A DNA stretch of 64,000 nt, taken from contig JAOXRS010000008.1 in the NCBI GenBank assembly GCA_025800385.1, positions 124,001 to 188,000 of the forward strand, in the 5' to 3' direction. Positions 57,380-64,000 of this stretch are shown piece after piece (the first letter of the stretch is position 1; every line of letters starts with the position of its first letter). The notes beneath the pieces are model-generated. The model was not told the DNA's origin. It saw nothing but the letters and a program-made list of their open reading frames with translations, and ran no database searches. Source of the stretch: Candidatus Albibeggiatoa sp. nov. NOAA (lineage in GTDB: Bacteria; Pseudomonadota; Gammaproteobacteria; Beggiatoales; Beggiatoaceae). Both the position numbers and the translations under genes were made by a program.

Positions 57380-59095
57380 TTAGTGCTCTTCTTCTTCCGT
57401 ATTCACTAATTCAAAACATACTTCTCCACCGATATTGCGACATAGAGAGACTTGATAACCTGTGCCCATCAACTGTTTAGCCATTTGGTATAAGCCAATG
57501 CCAAAACCATCTTTAGACGCAACAGGCTGCATCATTAAAGTATCTGCAATTTGCTCAGGAATCGCCGTGCCATCATCGCATACGGTTAAACGCAACTTAT
57601 CATCATCAGCATAAAGTGAAACCTCAATTTGTAAATCTGGCTCACGTTTACGTTTTGATAAAGCATTTTGCAACACATTTTCCACTACATTATCAAATAA
57701 ATCCTCGGGAATCAGCACATGATTATTTCTGACTTCTTCAACAAAACTGATATTGCGCTTGGCATAACGGGCTTTCAAATTGCCCCACCATAAACTCAAT
57801 GGCACAGTGGTATAAGGCAATTCTTGCGGCTTTTGTAATTTATCCAAAGTGCGTTTTAAGCGTTGGGTTAAATGCGGCATTTGGCCTTGTAACAAACGCT
57901 GTGTATCGCCAAATTGATTAGGCTGACTGCTTTCAATCACTGAGCTAATCGCCTGCAAAGATTGCAATAAGTTTTTAATATCATGCGTCAACTTTGCCCC
58001 TGTTTCATGAATCACTTGCAAATGGACTTGCTGAGCAAACGCTTCTTCTCGACGTTTAGCTTGATGGAAATGTTCAACCAATTGCACCAATAACTTAATC
58101 AAAAACGAATGACTGGCACTGATGCGATAGCGTGAATAAACCGTAACTTCTAACGATTGAGTGGAAATCACCAATTGATTGCTTGAACCCCGACCCAGCA
58201 TATTTTCACCATACACCGAATGCCATGAAATCCCTTGCACCCACGGTAATGTCGCCAATTTCTCTAAAGCAGATTCTAAATATTCACGCGGGGTTAAGCC
58301 TTTATAGTTTTGCGGTTGGGCTAAATTTTCTAACCAAAGTTCGAACGAGCTACCGATATTGAGTAAATGCCGCGTCCATAATTCATCAATACTGGTTTTA
58401 TTTTCAAAAATCACCCACAACCAACTCACTGTAAAAATAAAAAAGGTCGTCGCGAATGACATTTGAAATACGGCTAAAGGATAGCTGCTATTTTGATGAT
58501 ACATCATGGTTAAACTGCCCAAACCCACAATAATCAAAATCAATGACACAATCAGGCCATGGAAAAAATCAATGTGATAACGATGCTCTGCACTATTGTC
58601 CGCAGGGAATAATAAAAATAAGGCAGGAATGGCTAGCAAGGAATAATTGAACCAATCTAAACTATCAAAACTCGCTTGGGTCGTGGCTAAATCGCCAAAA
58701 ATAAACAAGCTTGGAATATTAATCACAAACAATTGTATGCTAATAAAAGCAATGGCAATGATATTGATAAACCTATCTAGGGGTTTGGCCAAGTCGCGCC
58801 CTCCCAGCAAACCGAGCAATACTAATTGCCACAAGGTCATCAGCCATAAATTAATAAAAACCAAAAATATCACTGCACTGCCACTCAGCAGAATAATATT
58901 TTTTAGTGAAGGCGGATTGCGCTTCTCCCATAAGGGTTGCCATAATAAGAACACGCTAAAGTGTAGAAAAAATAAAGCCCGCAAGGCAAAATCATGTACA
59001 CTCAGCCATAATGCGAGGTGCAATGTGATTAAGACTAAACCCAATAAGCGGTGCTCATGTTGTGGAGCAATAAATGTTGTCTGTTGGTGCAGCAT
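57380..59095 (-). CDS. Orphan membrane sensor histidine kinase
   Basis: The 571-residue protein has about seven transmembrane helices in the first 230 residues, then a GAF-like region (about 240-340). The kinase core follows: H-box ETGAKLTHDIKNLLQ (His371), N-box ENVLQNALSK (472-481), G1 CDDGTAIP (506-513) and G2 GFGIGLY (530-536). The kinase core resembles PrsK-type kinases. No response regulator or GGDEF gene is adjacent, so its partner must be elsewhere or unlinked. The gene is divergent from the secreted two-repeat protein gene, with 133 bases between, which may share regulation. Confidence 0.9.
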   Translation of the reverse strand: MLHQQTTFIAPQHEHRLLGLVLITLHLALWLSVHDFALRALFFLHFSVFLLWQPLWEKRNPPSLKNIILLSGSAVIFLVFINLWLMTLWQLVLLGLLGGRDLAKPLDRFINIIAIAFISIQLFVINIPSLFIFGDLATTQASFDSLDWFNYSLLAIPALFLLFPADNSAEHRYHIDFFHGLIVSLILIIVGLGSLTMMYHQNSSYPLAVFQMSFATTFFIFTVSWLWVIFENKTSIDELWTRHLLNIGSSFELWLENLAQPQNYKGLTPREYLESALEKLATLPWVQGISWHSVYGENMLGRGSSNQLVISTQSLEVTVYSRYRISASHSFLIKLLVQLVEHFHQAKRREEAFAQQVHLQVIHETGAKLTHDIKNLLQSLQAISSVIESSQPNQFGDTQRLLQGQMPHLTQRLKRTLDKLQKPQELPYTTVPLSLWWGNLKARYAKRNISFVEEVRNNHVLIPEDLFDNVVENVLQNALSKRKREPDLQIEVSLYADDDKLRLTVCDDGTAIPEQIADTLMMQPVASKDGFGIGLYQMAKQLMGTGYQVSLCRNIGGEVCFELVNTEEEEH

Positions 59096-59228
59096 GATTT
59101 AAGTTAGTAGGTTGGAAAATAGTGGATCGTTTGAGTCAGACGGTTTTCAATTTTACGCTTCAATGATATTTTGTCCACTCTCAGAATAAAGATTATTTAT
59201 AAATGAAATGCTGCGAGGATTATGTTTT

Positions 59229-60359
59229 ATGACAAGTGCTATAAGGTTCATCCACTGGAGTTGTGGCGTTTTATTACTATTCGTTGTCACCACTGCTCAA
59301 GCAAGTCACGGAGAACTACAATTACGCAACTTTACCCCAACGGTGAAAACAGTCAATATTAGTTTGCAAGGTGCACAATCAGTAATGCCACATTTAGAGC
59401 GCATATATGACCTCATTTCTCAGGTTTTGCAATCCTCTAAGCTGCATGTGGTGCGCGTCCCAACATCAGAAGACCCACAGATCAGCATGGTGATTCCTGT
59501 GGTTGAGAAGTTAGAGATTCATTTGTCGATGCCGACCCCCGATGACGTAAATTTACAATCTTATGTATTCAACTTGCGCACTCAGTTAACAGGCCAAGCG
59601 GAAAAAATGCGGAATTTTACTTATTTTCCTGACGATAGCAGTGCTTTATATCAGGCTTTACAAGATTATTTTGTCAAATTGCTGAATTTGGAAGTGGCTG
59701 TTACACCGACATCAAACGAAGCACAAGTTGTTACTAGTTTAGATAGTCCTGAAAATGATGTCACGCAAGCATCAGGCATTCAATACAACCTACCGCGTAA
59801 CTACGATACACACCCGATTATTTCTGATGTTTTAAATACCCAGCGTGTTATGGCTTTGCCCGTGGATAGTTTAGAGCCAATTCAAGAACAGCCGATAGCA
59901 GTTGAACCAGAGAAAGTTGTCACTGAACCAAAACAACCTATTTCACCGCAAAAAGAAATTGAGTTACGTAGTTTAACGCCTGCAGTCAAAAGTGTTGAAA
60001 TTAGATTGCGCGGCTCGATTAGAGAGCAAGCCGTATTAGATGATATTCACGCTATGGTTAGCGAAATTTTACAAACTTCACGCTTATCTGTGATTCGTGT
60101 GCCTGTTGTAGAAAATGCAACGTCAACGCCTGCAATTAAGTTATATGAGCATTTAGAAATTATCATTCAAGCGACTTCACCAGAACAAGCGGGACAACCA
60201 TATTTAATTCAGCTTTCGTTTCAAGAAAAAGACAGCACTCAAAATGCGCAACAGCAAACGTTTGAATACATTGATAATAATGCCAAACAGTTTTACGAGC
60301 AGTTACGTGCTTACATGAGCGAACATATCAACTTATCTCCACGTTATTTAACCCAATAG
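59229..60359 (+). CDS. Secreted protein with two tandem copies of an unknown domain
   Basis: The 376-residue product starts at the ATG 59229, preceded by GAGGA at nine bases; an earlier in-frame ATG (59208) lacks such a site. A signal peptide ends near TTAQASHG. The mature part has two repeats of about 130 residues: ELQLRNFTPTVKTVNISLQG with ISQVLQSSKLHVVRVP, and IELRSLTPAVKSVEIRLRG with VSEILQTSRLSVIRVP. A linker of about 80 residues, rich in Glu/Pro/Val, separates them. Each repeat ends with a LEI-H/I strand, a QxYxxxLxxY helix and a short tail. No known family is recognised. It begins a plus-strand block that ends with the caspase gene. Confidence 0.78.
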   Translation: MTSAIRFIHWSCGVLLLFVVTTAQASHGELQLRNFTPTVKTVNISLQGAQSVMPHLERIYDLISQVLQSSKLHVVRVPTSEDPQISMVIPVVEKLEIHLSMPTPDDVNLQSYVFNLRTQLTGQAEKMRNFTYFPDDSSALYQALQDYFVKLLNLEVAVTPTSNEAQVVTSLDSPENDVTQASGIQYNLPRNYDTHPIISDVLNTQRVMALPVDSLEPIQEQPIAVEPEKVVTEPKQPISPQKEIELRSLTPAVKSVEIRLRGSIREQAVLDDIHAMVSEILQTSRLSVIRVPVVENATSTPAIKLYEHLEIIIQATSPEQAGQPYLIQLSFQEKDSTQNAQQQTFEYIDNNAKQFYEQLRAYMSEHINLSPRYLTQ

Positions 60360-60368
60360 AGCAAGTTT

Positions 60369-60752
60369 ATGAATCCAGAAAAGGTAGTCTTTGGCTTTTT
60401 CATTGTAATGGCCTTAACGTTGAATTTTGGTTTTTTCCTCGGCGATATGGATAATCCAGAGCATCATCATGTTTATGAATTAGTGGCTGCGATTTTTGTG
60501 AATTTAGCTGCAACCATTTTGAAGTTTGGGGATCGTTCTCAAGTGGGTGCGGTATTATTAGCAACCAGTCTTGTGGCTGATTTGCAGTTGTTTATTGCGG
60601 CTTTAGTATGGGGTATTTCGGTACATGTGACAGGTGTTGGTTTAACAGAAAGTATTATGGCCAGTATTGTGTCGTTGTCGGGTGGTGCATTGTTAGCCAA
60701 TATTGTATCTGTACAGTTGCTTGTAATTGAAACCGCTATGTTGAGAAGATAA
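60369..60752 (+). CDS. Small integral membrane protein (DUF6394-like)
   Basis: The 127-residue protein has three or four hydrophobic segments: VVFGFFIVMALTLNFGFFLG, VYELVAAIFVNLAATIL, VGAVLLATSLVADLQLFIAALVWGI and a final VSLSGGALLANIVSVQLLVIE. A HHH cluster (PEHHHVYE) follows the first helix. I associate it with DUF6394, with low certainty. It begins 9 bases after the secreted two-repeat gene, so the two are co-transcribed. Function is unknown. Confidence 0.72.
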   Translation: MNPEKVVFGFFIVMALTLNFGFFLGDMDNPEHHHVYELVAAIFVNLAATILKFGDRSQVGAVLLATSLVADLQLFIAALVWGISVHVTGVGLTESIMASIVSLSGGALLANIVSVQLLVIETAMLRR

Positions 60753-60802
60753 GGTTTTTTATCAAAAATAGTTCATTTTAAGGCTTTGAACGGGAGTCAA
60801 TT

Positions 60803-61132
60803 ATGCAGTTATTGTTAGATGTGAGTGATTTTGCTGAGCAGGATTTGCAGGTTATTTTGCGCGAATTACATGACAATGATATGGCAGAAACAATTGAGTC
60901 ATTGAAAACTGAGGCTGAACGCGGTGCAAAAGGAGATTGGCTAGAAAAATTGCGTATACAGTTACAGCCCGAAAACTTCCCTAATTTTATTAAATCTGTA
61001 TCAGATATTTATTGGCAGTTTAGAGAACCTCCGAAAATTAAAATGGAAGTTGATGGGGTACAAATTGAAGTGAATCGTAAGGAAGATTTGTCTGCCGCAA
61101 TAGAACACGCGAAATCATTGGCAAAAAAATAA
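60803..61132 (+). CDS. Small EACC1-like effector-associated protein
   Basis: The 109-residue protein has an N-terminal LLLDVSDFAEQDLQVILREL segment, a central helix-rich part (DWLEKLRIQLQPENFPNFI) and an ending KIKMEVDGVQIEVNRKEDLSAAIEHAKSLA. A beta-strand/helix protein of about 100 residues ending in a VxVDGxxVEV turn and placed directly before a caspase or other effector matches the pattern of effector-associated constant component 1 (EACC1) in NTP-dependent conflict systems. The match is by pattern only. GGGAGT precedes the ATG. The stop is 7 bases before the caspase ATG, so the two are coupled. Confidence 0.68.
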   Translation: MQLLLDVSDFAEQDLQVILRELHDNDMAETIESLKTEAERGAKGDWLEKLRIQLQPENFPNFIKSVSDIYWQFREPPKIKMEVDGVQIEVNRKEDLSAAIEHAKSLAKK

Positions 61133-61139
61133 GATTATC

Positions 61140-62291
61140 ATGGCAAAGTACGCTGTTGTTATTGGAGTCAGTGAATATCCTAAAGCCACAGGTGATGGTG
61201 GTTTGAAACCATTATTGCGTGCAACAAAAGATGCTGAAGCGATTGCAGAGGTGTTAGATAATCCTGATATTGGTGGTTTTGATGAGGTGAAGTTACTCAC
61301 AAATCCTGATCGAGCGCAAATTGAAACTGCGATTGAGTTGGTTTTTTCAATACGGCGCAGCAAGCAAGATGTGTTGTTGTTGTATTTTTCTGGGCACGGT
61401 ATCAAGGATTTTCGTTCAGGGCATTTGTTTTTAACTGCGCATAATACGGCTAAGTTTGATGGTGACTTGGTGAAATCAACGGCGGTGAGTTCGATAGCGG
61501 TGCATGGTTTTTTAACTGATTGTCCTTCTAAACGTCAGATTGTGATTTTGGATTGTTGTTATAGTGGTGCATTTGCGGAGGGTTTGAATGCGAAAGATGG
61601 TAGTCATACATTTGATTTGCAAGCAGATTTAGGTGGCGAAGGTCGGGCAATTTTAACTTCTTCGAGTTCGGTAGAGTTGTCTTATGAGCGTGAAGAAGGG
61701 GAGTTATCAGTTTATACGGATTATTTGCTGGAGGGAATTAAAACGGGTAGTGCTGATAAGAATGAGGATGGTTGGGTATCAGTGGATGAGGCGCATAGTT
61801 ATGCCCAGAAACGAGTGAAAAGTGAAGCCAATGGCATGAATCCAAAAATTTATTCGAGTGAGGATGGTTATAAAATTCATTTGACTAAAGTGCCTGTTGT
61901 ATTGGTATCGAAACGTTATCGAGAACAGGTAGAGAAATATGTTAAAACGGGTAAAGGGCGTATTTCGCCAATTGGTCGTAAAAATTTAGATAGAAGTTGC
62001 CAAGAGTTAGGTATTAGTAAAATTGAAGCGCAGCAAATTGAGAAGAGTGTATTGTTTCCTTATCAACGTCAAGCAGCCAATTTAACAGAATATAAGGAGA
62101 TGTTGGCTTTTGCATTGGATGAGTCGAACCCGATTACAGAAGAGCATCGTATTGAGTTGCAGGATTTACAAAAGCATTTGGGTTTGAGTAAACAGGATGT
62201 TAATGAAATAGAAAAGCAATGTCTTGATAAGAGAAAACAGTATGAAGAATTTCAAAATCTCTTACTTAATCCTGTCCGAGTAAGGGAGTAG
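61140..62291 (+). CDS. Caspase-family protease with C-terminal duplicated helical domain
   Basis: The 383-residue protein has a metacaspase-type clan CD fold in residues 1-250. The catalytic His is in YFSGHGIKD (His86) and the catalytic Cys in ILDCCYSGAF (Cys140). Residues 206-217 (DKNEDGWVSVDE) form a perfect EF-hand-type loop, as in other bacterial caspases that carry DxNxDG segments. Residues of about 258-305 and 316-365 are two copies of a helical unit with LGxSKxxxxxIEK, absent from simple caspases. The upstream EACC1-like gene is 7 bases away. No NACHT or TPR is fused. The protein probably acts as a protease effector in signalling or programmed death; that role is inferred. Confidence 0.9.
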   Translation: MAKYAVVIGVSEYPKATGDGGLKPLLRATKDAEAIAEVLDNPDIGGFDEVKLLTNPDRAQIETAIELVFSIRRSKQDVLLLYFSGHGIKDFRSGHLFLTAHNTAKFDGDLVKSTAVSSIAVHGFLTDCPSKRQIVILDCCYSGAFAEGLNAKDGSHTFDLQADLGGEGRAILTSSSSVELSYEREEGELSVYTDYLLEGIKTGSADKNEDGWVSVDEAHSYAQKRVKSEANGMNPKIYSSEDGYKIHLTKVPVVLVSKRYREQVEKYVKTGKGRISPIGRKNLDRSCQELGISKIEAQQIEKSVLFPYQRQAANLTEYKEMLAFALDESNPITEEHRIELQDLQKHLGLSKQDVNEIEKQCLDKRKQYEEFQNLLLNPVRVRE

Positions 62292-62321
62292 AAGCATGCA
62301 AGTACAAAGATATATTAGCTC

Positions 62322-62367
62322 GTTACCAAATTTTATTTGGTAATGCCTGTCTATCAAGCTCTGCTTG
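62322..62367 (+). repeat. Left 46-bp inverted repeat (REP-like)
   Basis: It begins GTTACCAAATTTTATTTGG and ends AAGCTCTGCTTG, with two palindromic hairpins. It is the exact reverse complement of 62936-62981. Confidence 0.95.
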
Positions 62368-62389
62368 AAAAAACGCAAAGAAAACAAAC

Positions 62390-62929
62390 ATGGGACGTAG
62401 CCGTTACAAAATTCTCAATGAACAATATCCTTACTTTCATACTTGCACGATAGTTGGTTGGCAAGCCGTATTCACTCGTACTGATTCTGTACTAATTTTA
62501 TTAGACAGCTTCGTGTGGTTACAAGAAAATACAGATTTTCAACTTCACGCTTATGTTATCCTAGAAAACCACTTACATTTTATATCAACAGCCAACCAAC
62601 ATAGTAAGCGTATTCAACAGTTTAAAAGCTATACTGCAAGACATATTATCGATTTGTTGGAAGAAAAACAGGCACTAACCATATTAAGACATCTTGCTTT
62701 TTATAAACAAAAAGATAAAACAGACAGTCGTTATCAATTATGGCAAGAGGGGTCGCATCCAGAAGAATTATCATCAAAGGGATTGTTTGAGCAGCGCTTA
62801 AATTATATTCATAACAATCCTGTGCAACGTGGTTATGTGGAACAAGCTGAATATTGGCGTTATTCAAGTGCTAAAGATTATTTAACACAAACAGCTGGCT
62901 TGATTCCTATTCATGTGTTGTTGTGTTGA
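62390..62929 (+). CDS. REP-associated tyrosine transposase (RAYT, Y1 family)
   Basis: The 179-residue protein is a Y1/HuH single-strand transposase of the RAYT group. The metal-binding HuH motif is His61-Leu-His63 in ILENHLHFI. The nucleophile candidate lies in LNYIHNNPVQRGYV, near Tyr139. YWRYSSAKDY is the usual ending. Members move or spread REP sequences through single-stranded intermediates. Its gene is bounded by 46-bp inverted repeats, the left one 22 bases before the ATG. The reading frame is intact. Confidence 0.94.
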   Translation: MGRSRYKILNEQYPYFHTCTIVGWQAVFTRTDSVLILLDSFVWLQENTDFQLHAYVILENHLHFISTANQHSKRIQQFKSYTARHIIDLLEEKQALTILRHLAFYKQKDKTDSRYQLWQEGSHPEELSSKGLFEQRLNYIHNNPVQRGYVEQAEYWRYSSAKDYLTQTAGLIPIHVLLC

Positions 62930-62935
62930 TTTGCC

Positions 62936-62981
62936 CAAGCAGAGCTTGATAGACAGGCATTACCAAATAAAATTTGGTAAC
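62936..62981 (-). repeat. Right 46-bp inverted repeat (REP-like)
   Basis: Exact reverse complement of 62322-62367, starting six bases after the transposase stop codon. No other copy is noticed elsewhere in this window. Confidence 0.95.
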
Positions 62982-63012
62982 AAGCAAAATCACTTCTTGT
63001 TTTTCTTAGACA

Positions 63013-63036
63013 CAAAAAAACCGAGACTAAGCTCGG
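63013..63036 (-). terminator. Rho-independent terminator of the rpoA-rplQ operon
   Basis: On the minus strand CCGAG and CTCGG form a stem around a six-base loop, followed by TTTTTTT. It lies 27 bases beyond the rplQ stop. Confidence 0.88.
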
Positions 63037-63062
63037 CTCTTTTAAGCAACTAAATGTTGGCT

Positions 63063-63467
63063 TTATTCGTCATCATCAAAATCATCATCGTCATCCATTT
63101 CTTCAATTTCAGGACGATCAACTAATTCAACGATTGCCATTGGCGCATTATCACCTGCTCTAAAACCACATTTTAAAACACGTACATAACCACCGGGGCG
63201 ATCTTGATAACGTGGGCCTAACTCTTCAAATAATTTAGTTACCACTTCACGATCACGAACACGATCAAATGCTAAACGTCTTTTAGACACTGAATCTTCT
63301 TTTGATAAAGTGATTAAAGGCTCAGCATAACGACGTAATTCTTTTGCTTTTGCTAACGTTGTTTTGATTAACTCGTGACGCACTAAAGACGCAGTCATGT
63401 TTCTAAACATTGCTTGGCGATGACTGCTATTACGGTTTAATTTTCTACCTGCATAACGATGACGCAT
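63063..63467 (-). CDS. rplQ: Large-subunit ribosomal protein L17
   Basis: L17 lies near the exit-tunnel region of the 50S subunit. The 134-residue protein shows the family pattern [45 protein letters not shown] and [21 protein letters not shown]. The C-terminus has an extra acidic tail ([15 protein letters not shown]) seen in some gammaproteobacteria. It follows rpoA by 22 bases, and AGGAT precedes its ATG. It is the last gene of the alpha/S13-S11-S4 operon, which ends in a terminator. Confidence 0.98.
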   Translation of the reverse strand: MRHRYAGRKLNRNSSHRQAMFRNMTASLVRHELIKTTLAKAKELRRYAEPLITLSKEDSVSKRRLAFDRVRDREVVTKLFEELGPRYQDRPGGYVRVLKCGFRAGDNAPMAIVELVDRPEIEEMDDDDDFDDDE

Positions 63468-63489
63468 GGCTACTTATATCCTGTCTATG

Positions 63490-64000
63490 TTATTTAGATT
63501 TACTCGGGTCGTTGTCGTATAACCCTGGTGGTGGCCAGTTTTCCAGCTTCATTCCGAGCGACAACCCGCGTGAAGCCAATACATCCTTGATCTCAGTCAG
63601 CGATTTCTTACCTAAGTTCGGAGTCTTTAACAACTCTTGCTCGCTGCGTTGAATCAAGTCGCCAATATAGTAAATACTCTCTGCTTTCAAGCAATTTGCT
63701 GAACGTACTGTTAACTCTAATTCATCAACAGGACGCAATAATACTGGATCGATATCAACTTCTTCCTCTTCTTCTTCGGGTTCAGTTGTACCTTCCAAGT
63801 CGACTAAAACAGAAAGCTGACCTTGCAAAATAGTTGCGGCTTGACGCACTGCTGATTCAGGATCAACCGTACCATTGGTTTCTAACTCAATGATTAAGCG
63901 ATCTAAATCAGTTCTTTGTTCAACTCGTGCTCGCTCGACTGAATACGCCACACGAGAAATTGGGCTGAAAGAAGCATCTAACTTTAATGTACCGATTGGG
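63490..64000 (-). CDS. rpoA: RNA polymerase alpha subunit (5' end outside window)
   Basis: Only the last 170 codons are present; the start lies beyond the right edge. The segment covers the end of the N-terminal dimerisation domain ([26 protein letters not shown]), an acidic linker ([17 protein letters not shown]) and the full C-terminal domain ([56 protein letters not shown]). The C-terminal domain contacts UP elements and activators. The rplQ gene follows 22 bases downstream in the same operon. Confidence 0.97.
   Translation of the reverse strand, partial: PIGTLKLDASFSPISRVAYSVERARVEQRTDLDRLIIELETNGTVDPESAVRQAATILQGQLSVLVDLEGTTEPEEEEEEVDIDPVLLRPVDELELTVRSANCLKAESIYYIGDLIQRSEQELLKTPNLGKKSLTEIKDVLASRGLSLGMKLENWPPPGLYDNDPSKSK

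Larger units (their letters stand above)
62322..62981 (+). mobile_element. RAYT/REP element: transposase between perfect 46-bp inverted repeats
   Basis: The 660-bp unit holds one transposase gene between two identical inverted 46-bp repeats (62322-62367 and 62936-62981). Each repeat folds into two hairpins: TTACCAAAT/ATTTGGTAA and CAAGC/GCTTG. Such hairpin termini, with a Y1 transposase between, define a REP-associated transposase (RAYT) unit. Insertion is between the caspase gene and the rplQ terminator. The perfect repeat suggests recent or maintained activity. Confidence 0.85.

Overview
The window looks like chromosomal DNA of a low-GC (roughly 40%) filamentous or aggregate-forming gammaproteobacterium. 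The gene content suggests the Thiotrichales/Beggiatoaceae. This is inferred from the gamma-type housekeeping proteins (QueA, RbfA-TruB, LeuS, PilT, FtsW, RodA, RplQ, RpoA), a CbbQ Rubisco-activase ATPase, the DUF2782-ThrB pair, and an unusual load of 'multicellular bacterium' proteins: a caspase-like protease, a Roc-COR GTPase, membrane-anchored STAND/AAA ATPases, TPR-glycosyltransferase fusions and a giant secreted coiled-coil protein. Species cannot be fixed from the sequence alone. No plasmid, prophage or CRISPR signature is visible.

Layout. 1-14.5 kb is mostly on the minus strand: the start of a TPR (BatC-like) gene, a CAT-anticodon tRNA, queA, a large secreted PKD/InlB-repeat protein, an unknown secreted protein with an elaborate upstream region, a two-domain glycosyltransferase, a YbiB-like protein, a Na+/Ca2+ antiporter, cbbQ, an OmpA-family lipoprotein and an SDR oxidoreductase. 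14.6-15.9 kb carries rnpB and gpmA. 15.9-20.6 kb holds two membrane ATPases in one operon. 20.7-23.0 kb holds rbfA-truB and a receiver-less sigma-54 activator, followed by a RelBE-type toxin-antitoxin pair, an HD phosphohydrolase and the 1362-residue coiled-coil protein. 29-32 kb is thiE, a LOG-family protein, DUF2782 and thrB. 32-35.4 kb is accessory: a Roc-COR GTPase with a strong internal translation start, and an AT-rich orphan acyl-homoserine-lactone-synthase-like gene. 35.5-39.2 kb is leuS followed by an overlapping BrnT toxin/antitoxin/HNH nuclease operon. 39-52.3 kb holds an RND pump, pilT, a SWIM-SNF2 ATPase, yjbQ, a small lipoprotein, trmJ, ftsW, a GT2 glycosyltransferase and rodA. 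52.4-59.1 kb holds a DUF2750 protein, a tandemly duplicated TPR-glycosyltransferase, a Met-rich membrane protein and an orphan histidine kinase. 59.2-62.3 kb is a four-gene plus-strand block: a secreted two-repeat protein, a 3-TM protein, an EACC1-like small protein and a caspase. 62.3-63.0 kb is a RAYT transposase between perfect 46-bp inverted repeats. The right edge is rplQ and the 3' part of rpoA.

The strongest candidates for undescribed biology are: (i) the Roc-COR gene, whose last 117 codons have their own AGGAGG-ATG and could yield a separate small subunit; (ii) the two-gene membrane STAND/AAA ATPase operon, whose larger member is a sharp base-composition mosaic; (iii) the EACC1-like plus caspase block beside a secreted two-repeat protein and an orphan kinase; and (iv) the BrnT/antitoxin/HNH operon. 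All functional assignments come from motif recognition in the sequence; no database search was run.
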